Assembly: GCA_013398055.1 (NCBI GenBank)
Contig: VZRS01000476.1
Coordinates: 418,905-482,904 of the forward strand
DNA from: Ifrita kowaldi
Taxonomy: Eukaryota; Chordata; Aves; Passeriformes; Cinclosomatidae
Direction of reading: 5' to 3'
DNA length: 64,000 nucleotides
Shown: in pieces, positions 50,701 through 62,035 of the stretch
Layout of the letters: each line of letters begins with the position of its first letter
How positions within the stretch are numbered: position 1 is the first letter of the stretch
Notes under the pieces: generated by a model
What the model was told of the DNA's origin: nothing
What the model saw: only the letters and a program-made list of their open reading frames with translations
Database searches by the model: none
Made by a program: the position numbers and the translations under genes

Positions 50701-51829
50701 CTTCTACACGCAATAGAGAAGCAGTACTGTGTGGTATCAGTACCTGATCTCCTTCTATTGATAAATGCATATTGGGTGTCCACACTGACATTTCATCTGC
50801 TGATTATTATTCAGCTGATCTTGACATTTTGACTTGCTGCAGACTGAACTGGCCAGCCCTGCTCATGGGAGGCTCCAGCTCTTCACTCTCTGAATGTTTT
50901 CAGAAGGCATAGATGCGAGGGATCTGCTTCAGTGCTAGGTTCCACCTCAGTTTTCATCTATTCCCTGCCATGCCCCACAACAGGCAAAGTAAACCTGCAT
51001 GCTGAGGTTTATGGTTCTAAGAAAACTCCATCGGAGGAGGGGATTTTTTAAGCAACAGGTTAAAGAATCAGCGAGGGCTGTAAGCATTCAATTTGTTCTC
51101 ATGCATAGGGGCTACCCACTAGATTGCAATCCTTCAGAGTTTAAATACGATATCAGTACAGAACCCCAACTTTTTTAAAGCCAATCTTTAGTTAAAGGAA
51201 GAGAGTATGGAAAGAACAAGGAAACAAAATGCTACATTTAATTGCTGCAGTCAATTCTAAGAGCTCTGATGGTTTGAAAACAAATGATAGCTAAAGATTT
51301 TTGTGGCAATTGTCATCCAACAGACAATATTTATGCAGGGGCATTACAATAATGAAACAAGATTAATAATGGAAGGGGGAATGGTTCATTATCAAATTGT
51401 ATTTGGACTTTGTGCCACCAGAAGTAATGAACTGACATTAGCAATCCATGAACTGAATTATATCCAGCTAATTTTGTGGCTCCCAGAAGAGAGGCACTGC
51501 AAATGATGAGAATAATTTTTCAATGACTAAACACTAGATCAATATATTTGCAAATAACTTGTTTTTCAAAGCTAAGGCATCACTTAATTTTCCTATTTTA
51601 ACACAGTAAAACTTTATAAGGCCATAAAAATCAATATGGTACGACCTCACTCACTCCGTATTTCTCAGAGCTTCTAACAGCAGAAAAGTGGCAACTCAAA
51701 ATTAATTTAGCTGCTGCATCAATGAGCTTTGTCAGGGCTTGAAATTAAGGCGGTACAGTAACTTGATAGCAAGATAAGGAAGGCATTGCAGACAACGAGC
51801 AAACTTGCTAGCACTTAGCATTAGCCGGC

Positions 51830-53090
51830 AAGAAGTTTCGGGGTGTGAGTGTACTCTGGGCACGGTAAGACCGCACACGTGTCCTGCCGAGGCCACGGTC
51901 ACGCCACAGCCCCGCGTGTCCCTCGGGCGGGCAGTGCTGCGCCCGGCTCCGGGAGCGCCCGGCTGCTCTCACCGCGGGCACGACGCGGGCCAGGCATCTC
52001 TCCCGACTACTCCGCACGCGTTTCTAACCAGAAACTCACTCACAAGAAAAAAAAAAAAGAGGGAAAAAAAAAGAGGATAACAAAGCAAAAGTAGAAACAA
52101 GCAGGATCNNNNNNNNNNNNNNNNNNNNNNNNNNNNNNNNNNNNNNNNNNNNNNNNNNNNNNNNNNNNNNNNNNNNNNNNNNNNNNNNNNNNNNNNNNNN
52201 NNNNNNNNNNNNNNNNNNNNNNNNNNNNNNNNNNNNNNNNNNNNNNNNNNNNNNNNNNNNNNNNNNNNNNNNNNNNNNNNNNNNNNNNNNNNNNNNNNNN
52301 NNNNNNNNNNNNNNNNNNNNNNNNNNNNNNNNNNNNNNNNNNNNNNNNNNNNNNNNNNNNNNNNNNNNNNNNNNNNNNNNNNNNNNNNNNNNNNNNNNNN
52401 NNNNNNNNNNNNNNNNNNNNNNNNNNNNNNNNNNNNNNNNNNNNNNNNNNNNNNNNNNNNNNNNNNNNNNNNNNNNNNNNNNNNNNNNNNNNNNNNNNNN
52501 NNNNNNNNNNNNNNNNNNNNNNNNNNNNNNNNNNNNNNNNNNNNNNNNNNNNNNNNNNNNNNNNNNNNNNNNNNNNNNNNNNNNNNNNNNNNNNNNNNNN
52601 NNNNNNNNNNNNNNNNNNNNNNNNNNNNNNNNNNNNNNNNNNNNNNNNNNNNNNNNNNNNNNNNNNNNNNNNNNNNNNNNNNNNNNNNNNNNNNNNNNNN
52701 NNNNNNNNNNNNNNNNNNNNNNNNNNNNNNNNNNNNNNNNNNNNNNNNNNNNNNNNNNNNNNNNNNNNNNNNNNNNNNNNNNNNNNNNNNNNNNNNNNNN
52801 NNNNNNNNNNNNNNNNNNNNNNNNNNNNNNNNNNNNNNNNNNNNNNNNNNNNNNNNNNNNNNNNNNNNNNNNNNNNNNNNNNNNNNNNNNNNNNNNNNNN
52901 NNNNNNNNNNNGGCCGGCAGCCTCCAGAGCCGGGTCACAGCCCCCGCACCCTGAGCGCCCCGCGGGGATTACACGGCGGCCGCCGAGCGCCCAGCGAGGC
53001 TGCTGGCCTGGCACGGGAGAGCTGCGGCTCGTGGCCTTGGGGCTGCCCGCGGCTGCGCTGCCCTGAGGAAACCTAATGGACCTACCTGGC
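51830..53090. promoter_or_regulatory. CpG-rich block split by an assembly gap; candidate MYO3A promoter
   Basis: Base composition changes sharply from AT-rich to GC-rich with many CpG pairs at about 51836-52025 and again at 52912-53080, on both sides of the N run. This is the usual look of a vertebrate CpG-island promoter. It is the strongest such block upstream of the MYO3A start exon, so it is inferred to hold its first exon, or a divergent pair. The core is hidden by the gap. A good minus-strand donor (CCAG|GTAGGT) lies at 53086/53085, at the distal edge. Confidence 0.5.
52109..52911. other. Assembly gap of 803 N
   Basis: The run of N lies between a purine-rich, A-homopolymer stretch (52045-52075) and GC-rich sequence. 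Both are typical causes of sequencing dropout. Any reading frame that spans it is an artefact. Confidence 0.99.
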
Positions 53091-56000
53091 CCGCTAAAAA
53101 TAATTCACATCTGGTGCACGCCCTGAGCTCACTTTAGTACCTGTTGCAGAGGTGACTACACCGCAGCAGGACAACGTAAATGTAATAACGTAATAGCAGA
53201 GTGAAGTTGTAAGACGAAGTACTCAAAAGTTAGGAAATGGATGAATTTTATCAGTACAGTTCGTATGTGGTACATGAACCAGGCTTTAATTATGCTGGTT
53301 AGGTTTTTTTTTTTGCAGGATCCCTGACACATCCACTGCAAAGAAGCAGCCAAACTCAGTCAGCACTGGGGATCATGTGCCTCCATCAGAGACTTCGGCT
53401 GTTGTCTTGAGTTTGTCTGCTTCTGTTTTTCTGATAATATTTCAACCTGGGTTTTGTTTTCAGACAGGTCTGACATTAGGGGAACTGTTTCAGAGCTGTC
53501 TATGTTCTACGTCTTCCACAAAAGCAGAGCAGACACCAGGTAGTTCATGGATGGCCTTTCCATGTGCATATATCTGTAAGAGGTATGGCTGCTTATCCCA
53601 TTGCAGCCATTAAGGAAATCACACAGACAAGAAACCTTACGAAATTCCTCCCTGTGGGAAAATCATCAACAGAAACTTCTCAAACCCCAAAATTAAACAG
53701 CCATGAGCCAGATATGTATAAGGACAAGAGGCCCCTTGATTTCCTTCAACCAAGCACTACTACTTTATTGTATAGAAGTTGTTGACGTTTTTAGACTGTA
53801 CGCTGCATTATGCATATAGGAATTTATGAGGGATAGTTTAACATCCCGTTTAAACTTTATCTTTTGTTGCTGGCTGCTCTGTCCCTTCATAACTGTTCCT
53901 CTTCCCCTGGCTGAGACCCTATAAAAATACAAAATGAGCTTCCTAGTTTTATGATCCCATTTTACTAATTAGAGTTGGAAGCACTAGCATAACAGGGCCT
54001 CAACAGTAAAAATATCCATACCTTTTAGGCTCGAATCACTACAGGAACAACACTCTGCAAAAGCTTCCCCCTCCCTGAGCAAAGCTCTCATTGCTTTTAG
54101 TTGTGCTTGGGAGTGCCTGGCGCGCCACTGCCTTTTGGCTGCGTGTCTGGTGGATGACAAGTCACATGCAGAAGCATGACAGTCTAATCCTCTGATCATG
54201 CAGAAACTTGACCAGAGTGCACCATCAGAAAAAGCCTCGAAGCCTCTCAGTGGAAACCCAAAAGGAGTGATGGGTACTCATAGCTCTTTTCCCAGGAAGA
54301 GCTTGCAGGCATCCGAGACATGGAGCAAGGAGCTGAAAAGCGTTTAGACACAAACACAGGAACCAGAAAAAACAGTAACATGAGTGATTGGTTATGTCCC
54401 CTTCCACTTCAAGCAGTGCTGTCTTAAAACCACTGCTGCCCACCTCGTCTAAGTCTCGCTATCTGTGTGCTGAACGTACCATCCCTTAGCTCTGAAAACC
54501 TGAAATTCCCTATGAGCACTCCCTCTGTCAAAGGGCCTCAAAGGCAAAACCCCATGCTAGGGCTCAGCTGATCCACCTGGAGTGTTGAACACACTTATGT
54601 TTTCTGCATTAATTAATTATTCAGGTGAACTGGTCTGTGAAACTCCAAAAAACTCCTCTCTGTTTCATTTAGGGAATCCTGAATGGTATGTAAGTAATGG
54701 CAGCCTGTTGCTGCAGAAAGGGTCCTACTTTAAACCAGTTGAAGTCGAAACCAGTGTCCAAGGCCTGTAGAGCTAGGCACTGTTCAAACAAACAGGGAAT
54801 TTCAGCCCTTAGGGAAGGACAATCTGTGTGTCAAATGGACACTGACTGTGCTGGAAAACTTAATCATGAAATGATTACGTGGCATTCAGTGTCAAGCAGC
54901 CTAGCCACATTTCTCCTTTGCCTTTATTTTCACTCCTTCATGTTCTTTTTCCATCTCGATATGCCTTGGCTTTTGCCCCTCATTTTCCCAAAAAATTACT
55001 GCTTTGCTTTTGTTTAGAAAGCCTTTCAGGTGAGGTTTCAAAGTTCTAGAGTAAATAAGGATATATGCTTTCTCTCCCCCAAAATAAATTTGAAAAAATT
55101 AAGGACAAATATTATGTATTGACAGTTTCCAGTTATATATATTAAAAGAGAAATGAAGTGTGATCATCTCCAGCTGTACCTGGTATGAGGTTAAGTTGCA
55201 GTTAATGCCACAAGACAGCATCTATACTACACTATCTTTTAAACAGATTGTGATTAGATTAGTTTCAGACTTTCTCCTTGCCTTTCAACATAGTTTTTAC
55301 TTTCATTGGAAGTATTGTGGGTGCAAGCCTGAAAACTGTTTTTAGATTACTAAGTGACAAATATGAAAGCAGTGTGAACAGACAACCTTTCAAAGCTTCT
55401 TCAGCATTAGATCACATTAGAGAGTTGCTTTTAGAATGTCTTACTCTTCATTATTGAAATATAATGGACCCAAAACATACATAAGTAGAATAGACCTCTT
55501 TTACTCCAAAACTGATACATTCAGACTTCTACATTCTTAGAAGCTTCTAATAACAACAACAAAAAAANTAGGTAAGATGCTCTTGTGATTAAGGCACCAA
55601 ATTACGGCTATAATTTACTTAAAATAATATTTTCTATATTGTGAAAGATCATACTACATCCAAATAAAGGCAGGATGCAGATAGGCAGTACACCGTGAAC
55701 CTTCCCTACAAAAGGAGGTCCTTGGCTACTAGGCTCCAAATCCTGGGCAGAGCTCAGCCATAGAGAGTTCGTGGGACCTAAGGCAAATGGTCCTGCTTTT
55801 CATCTATTTTTTTCTTTATAATTGATCTTTTAATAGTATTCTACTCAAGAGGAGGTGTTTTGATGGCTAACAAGGTAGATATGCAAATAACAAATGACAC
55901 ACAGAAGGTCAGCAGATAAATAAATGATAACTAAAGAAAATAAACAAGCATGCTTAATTAACAGAAGACCACCACTGTAAGAATCAAAGAACTTACCTCT

Positions 56001-59000
56001 CTGGGGAAGTGCTTTTTGACCTCTCTGGCTGCTTAACTGAGCACAGCCTGTAGCAAATATAAGGAACTCCTCCCCTTTTGGTGTTTATTACAGAGAAGCA
56101 GTACTTCCTGCAACACCTGAGTAAATATCCTCTAGGAAAACCACCACAGAGTTTGTCTACATCTAGCTCAGTATTCTTTTGATCATAAATACCATCTACC
56201 ATAATGAATTATCAAGGATGTCCAAAAGCATAAGTTATTTATTGAATGCATAGTTTTCTCTAAAGCAACCCTGAGCTTTGCCAGATATTTTCTTTAGTTG
56301 ATCAAAAGAGCTCTGTAACCCCTTTTGAAGGTCTTAGATGCGTGATCCTTGTAATCACATTTAAGGGGCTGGTTAGCTCAGGAGATTGTTAATAGGATAC
56401 AAAACCTTTAACATCCAACCCAGATCATTGCAGATGAAAAGCTGTGACTATTCAACAGCTTTTTCATGTCCCATGACCTAACTTAGTTCCTAAAGAAGTG
56501 CTTGTATGCCTTCAAATTTACAGAGTGTGCTTTTCAGACTTTTTTTAACTGTACATGTTATACAGAACATTTGACGAACAGGAAAATAATTTAAAAGCTC
56601 AGTGGTAATTATTGAATCCAATTAAATCTGCAGTCGAAAGAATTTTGGAATTTCCCACTCCAAAACTGTCTCCACAGTCTCAACAAGGCCATCAGAACAG
56701 GTGAGAGTGTAATCAAAAATTAGGAATTGCCAGAAAGTAGGAGTGATTTAGGGAGCTGACCAAAAGCTTCACTAAACTGTGCCTCTGTCAGTCTCTGTCA
56801 TTAGACTCAGGAGCTGCACATCTGGCACAGAAGTATTACCTTTGAATGGTGATAGCCTAACTCATGCTTATTGATCCATATTCAGTAGGGGAAAAAAGCC
56901 ATTAAAGTAGGTTTTTTTAAAACCATTAAAAAAACTCCAAAACCACAAGTAAAATGTGCAAAGCATTGTGTTGAAATTTCACGGCTGTTTCTATTTCACA
57001 GGGTTTGAGGTAGCAAAGTTTTGGGGTTTTGCAGGTGTTGTTTTCCATCTAAGCAAGTCCTAAGTTAGATACAGTTTGAACTCATGTCTCAAATTCAATT
57101 TTTAAAAAGTGCTCTTAATTTTTTCAAACAAAATATTGGGAAAAGATATATTGGAAAATTTGGCATATAAAACCTTTTACGGTTCTAAAAAAATTGCACT
57201 ACAGAAGCTCAGGGACCAAGTGATAACTGCAGAGAACTATGCTGCCAAATGTGTCCTGGTGTCAGCAGTTACTTAGAGAGTACCCTTATCCTTTTCTTGG
57301 AACACACTGATCACTAAAATAACATTAAGGGATTTTGCTTACGTGCAGTGATGTCAACCAATAAGAAGGTGTTGGGACATCTGAGGATTGCTGCTTTCTG
57401 CATGCCTGGGGGTAATGGAAAGTGCCAATCTTGAAAATGTGCAGGTGAAGATCTGGGGTTGTGGTACTGCCATGTCCAAGTGTGCGCAACACATCCTTCA
57501 GTCATTAAGATGGCTTGAAAATTGTGGGATTAAAAAACTAAACTAAGCAATAAACAACACCAGTCACATGGTATTATTGGTCATGTGGGTCATCCTGTTA
57601 GTCGCCTTGTTAATACAGCAGTTCCCAAACTAGCTGCTTAGAGATTTCAGGTTTGATACTTTACAGTTTTTTGCAACATCTTTTTGAATCAGTTGTATGG
57701 AGGGTATCCTGGAGGGTATCACTTGTATCCTGGAGTAGCAGTGCCTTCAGTTTGCCTTTATGAGATGCTATGTGCATTTCTTCACAGTTGCAGTTCTTCA
57801 CAGCCCTTCAAGGTTTAGGTGATCAGCAGTCTGACATTAAGTAAAATACCTATTAAACAAATACCACTATTGATGCTACTAAACACAAGTGTACTTTGGT
57901 ATATAAGTAGGACTGCGAACTAGTGAAGTATAAGCAGCATCAGGGTATTGATAATCAAAGCAGTTAAATTGATATTTGATATGTGCATCTAATTAGAATC
58001 TAGCATTCAGTCTCTTCAGTTCGTCTCATTCCAGGTCCTGCTATTTAACCATTTTTTTTAATGGGGCAAATAGAGCTCTTTTCATATCAGGTGATAAAAG
58101 AAGACTCAGTGTTGAACAAGTGTGTTTTTTTCTTCTGCCTCTGAAGGGGTCACAGTGCACAAATGGAAGTGTCAGCCAGCAATGACAGATGTCATTTTGT
58201 ACAAATGAGAGGGAGAGAAAATCTGTCTTGTTCAGTAGGCAGAGCACACACATTTCTGTACAGCCCCTAAAGACATTGTGGTTTACCTAAGACCAACTGC
58301 TCTCAAGACTGTATCAGTTCCAGTGGTCCTGGCAAGAGTCACAAGGCACCAGATCCTTAATCTGTGGATTAACTGGATGTTGAGGTTACCATTTAGAAAA
58401 ATTAAACTACTAATCCTCATAATATGTAAGGAACTCTAAAATGTAATCTAAGTATTTAACAACAAGATGGAAAAGAATGATAACCTAAACAATTTCATTA
58501 GTTTGATTTGGCTATACTTTTTTTTAAATAACTTTTTTTAAAGCAACTACCTTGATTTTGAATGGAAATGTCTTATGTGGTTTGCAAATTTGAGGCTCAA
58601 AATACTATTATTGGACAATTTCAAGTTTGGAATATCACATAATGTCCAGAATACTTCCAATGGATAAACAGAATGTGTCCAACTTTCTTTGTTTTACACA
58701 TTTTTTCCCTGTTTCAGACATACCAGGAGCTTGCTGTCAGTCTATTCCTTCCCTTAGAGCCAGAGGTAACAATCACATTGCCAGACTTCACACACTTCAC
58801 AAATACACACTTCATTAATCCCAAAGAGTTGCAAAGCTACAAAAAAATAAATAAGACCTAGAAAGTTATTTTTCTTTCAAGCAAAAAAAGAGAGACACAA
58901 AAAGAGAATGACAACATAATTTGAGGATAACCTGGAAAGCTTGTTCTGGAGTTTTTCTCCATTATTCTGCCCATACTGTTTTGAATTCCTCAGCTTTCTA

Positions 59001-61909
59001 ATCCACAAGCACTCCACAAATGAGTTTTATAAACAGTTTCCTATTTGTGAGCCTGGCATTAATCTCTGAGGATGTTCCAAAGATAGCCCTTGGAGGATTT
59101 GGATTTGTCTTCTTTTTCTTTTTAATCCAGTTAGGGAGTATAGCAAACAGTGACACAAACAGGATTACATTTGGAAGGGTTCTGTGCCTGGTTATGCGAG
59201 TGGCACACAGACACGCTGAGCTCTGCTTTCCTGCTTGCAGTTTGCTGTCTTCCCAGCTTCTCCTCCTCTTCTTTTCTGGTTGATTGTAAACACATTTGAG
59301 AAAACATATTATTTTGAAAAAAGAATCAGATTATTGAAAAAAAAAGAAATTAAGGAGGAGGAGGGAAGCTGTGTGCCATCTTGATTTTAAGCTCGTTATC
59401 TTTGTTCCCACGCTTGTGTCCCAGCACTCTGTTGTTAGCTGGATGTACATTTCCAACACTCCATTCTCCTGAATGATGAGACAGCCTTGTAATCTTTTCT
59501 GTTAGTAGGAGCAGAACCAAATCTCCTCTGCTCCCACACAGTACTTCCAACATTTCGGTGGAGATGCTTTCTTAGAACCAAATCATCATTAGGATTTTGT
59601 AAGTAACAAGCACTTTTTGAAATAAAACCATGGATTTTTAAACAGAGGGTAACTTAAAACGCTGAAATGAAATACAGGAGGTACCAGTATATTGTCCCTT
59701 TCAGATCACCTTCAAATCAAGGCAAAGAGTTTAAAGCTGTGAAAAGCTGTTAAAGCATCAGTAATTCTGTGTTCCTGGAAGTAATAATTGCATATTGATT
59801 ATGGCAGCTGATGTGGTAAATGGTCCCAGTTGCTGTATCCATGATCATCTCACTCCATTATTTGTAACTCCCTTGATTTCTGCCATTAGCTGCAAACGGT
59901 ATCAGAAAATAATTTTGCTTCCCTGCTATTGTCAGGAATAAAATTCTTCAGGAGAAAGACAGATTGATATAGACTTGCATTAGAAACATGCCTGGTTTTG
60001 AACGGTTTTTAATCTATTAAGATCTGGAAACCTACATGTAGCCAGTTTCCAGTCTGTCAAATGGTGATGGACTGACTTTGTAGATTCTTAGGACTAATAT
60101 AAGCTATTTAGAGTGACTGGCTTTGGTATTTCTTGTAAGTTGTTATAGGTACCAAGGGTTCAAATTTAAAAAGTTACCTGATAATATGTTTGTCGAAAAC
60201 ACTCATAAGATAATCAAGATAACCTTAATAACCTCTAATGTTTTTCTGACTGGAGGCCTAGTTTTCAAATGTACCTTATCTGTACTATGTTATGATTTAC
60301 ATTAAAAAGTCACAGAATGCATTTTATAAGTTTATATATAATTTCTACATTAGGTAGTATTGATTTTGCTGCTGTACACTTTTGCCTCAGATGATATCTG
60401 ACATGATTCAATATGAATTGTAAGTCACAACAACATGGCAGTGTAAATCATCCAGATTAGCTCTGAAGGTTTCAATAAACAAGATCTAAATTAAATGAAA
60501 AAGCCAACATTCAAAATGCCGAAGCCAACAGTCAATAAAAGTCAAGTAAAAAGTTTTCTTCTTTGCATTATCTCGATAGGAAAGAAGACTGTACTCTGTG
60601 TGTTTGTTAAATAATACACCTTTGCAAAGCTGAGGTAAACTTATCTGGCTGTTCTTTAAAACATTTAAGTTGCAATTAGTATAATGGTCCAGCAGTTTCT
60701 GTGTCTAGCTGCCTTCCAGTGCCAGAGTTAGATCTTCAGTTTGCCTTTTAAAATGTCTTTTTGAAAGGGATTCTTAAGGAAGCCTGCAGATGGGCTGTAA
60801 TGGATCTAACCCTGTGGAAGTTTTCAGTCCCGAAGGTGAAAATGGTCTTTTAGGAAAGTGCTGTAAGGTACAGGTTGAGTGGCATAAATTCTGTTGCTCA
60901 AACTCAGCAGCCTTTGCTGTTGCTGATGCTGAAAAGTCTCAGAGGAATGGATCATGCAAAGTGAAATTTAATTTCAATCCACCCTAAATTATGAGCATCA
61001 TGTAGGTGATGGGTTTTCCCTTACAGAGCCCTGTGTGAACTGGACTTTGAACTGGTTTTCACACCAGAGCACAGTGTCTCAAGAGGTGAGAGAGTGGGGC
61101 TGAAAGTGTGTTGCTGGAAGTAGAGGTAGGGCTGTTTCACCCCCCATTACAAAGGTAGCACTGAGAAGAACAGCTATTTTTAAGATATGATCTGGCCTCA
61201 CTCGCAGGCAGTCTTAAGCACAGCCTTTTCTTGACTCTGTGACCATAGTAATATTCTCTTCAACTAAGCTGTGTATATAATATTTAATAATTTATAATAA
61301 CTAATGCTCTTTCCACCTTCCTCACCTGTCCTTACACATCTGTGAGTCCACAAACACACTATTTGGAAAGACCAGACCATAAAGTCCTCTTCCAGATATC
61401 AAGCCAGTCCCAAATGAAGAATTAGGATGAGGCATTTTATATGGGGCTGTCTTATCCCATCTCTGCCTGTTACAGTGCTTCATGTACCTTTCTTTGATGG
61501 AGCTGAAATTGCTCACTGTTGGAGGCCCGACCTTAGACTGGGTAGCCGACAGGTTTGGTTCACAGCTGTGAAAATTTGGTGTTGTGCTTCAGCCTCTTCG
61601 CCTCAGGACTAGGGTGTTTTCCTATCCTGTTGTTGCCTGACAGTCTCCTGTGGAGAGCATCCTCAACACAAGCCAAGACTGTCTCCTTTATCCCTTTTAG
61701 CTAAAACATACTGGTTAGTCATTGTCTTCACACACAGTTGAGACAACAATGTGATTTTTTGACTGCTTTGATAAGCCATGCAGAGGTCAGGGCTGCTGCT
61801 GCTATCCTGTGTGCAGTGCCATCCTCAATCAGCCTCTCTAGAAAGGTCGTTCCCGGAGATGGTTTTGTGTCCTGAGGTTCTGACTTTGATTGTGGCAGCT
61901 GCCTTACTT
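53091..61909. other. Upstream intergenic or long 5' intron, no gene seen
   Basis: About 8.8 kb of AT-rich sequence lies here with one ambiguous base at 55568. I found no exon of a known protein, no RNA gene and no recognisable retroelement. If the small CpG patch at 61.9 kb is an alternative first exon, this stretch would be intronic. Confidence 0.6.
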
Positions 61910-62035
61910 AACAGGCACGGCGGGACGCGGAGGGAAAGCGAATCAGAGCAGCGGGGGAGGCTGGTGCTCACCGCCGGGGCACAGCGAACAGCAGGGCCAC
62001 CCACCGCTCCCCTGCTGCCATCTGACAATTGAGCT
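61910..62035 (-). promoter_or_regulatory. Small CpG patch with a minus-strand splice donor; possible first exon
   Basis: About eleven CpG pairs occur in 125 bases, in contrast to the AT-rich surroundings. On the minus strand, CCCCGGCG|GTGAGCACC at 61972/61971 is a good donor. An open frame crosses it but has no family similarity. It could be an alternative MYO3A first exon, the first exon of an unannotated non-coding RNA, or a stand-alone CpG-rich element. I rate the CpG enrichment as seen and the promoter role as inference. Confidence 0.35.

Larger units (their letters stand above)
44445..51829 (-). other. MYO3A: Probable MYO3A 5' intron (upstream of the start exon)
   Basis: The start exon has a true splice acceptor, so at least one non-coding exon lies further upstream. 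This 7.4 kb is most simply intron. It contains the hairpin at 44601-44736 and a G/T-rich patch near 47800-47845. Several open frames up to 143 codons have no family similarity. I could not place a 5' UTR exon within it. Confidence 0.5.

Noticed and set aside
52036..53014. Two open frames of 300 and 324 codons on the minus strand
   Set aside because: They consist almost entirely of the N run; the real residues at their ends show no family.
7531..57031. Recurrent TTTGGGGTTTT-like tracts (about 7531, 31295, 33570, 47806, 57018)
   Set aside because: They resemble ciliate telomere repeats, but each is a single short unit, the complementary form also occurs, and none is tandem. Most likely simple-sequence background.
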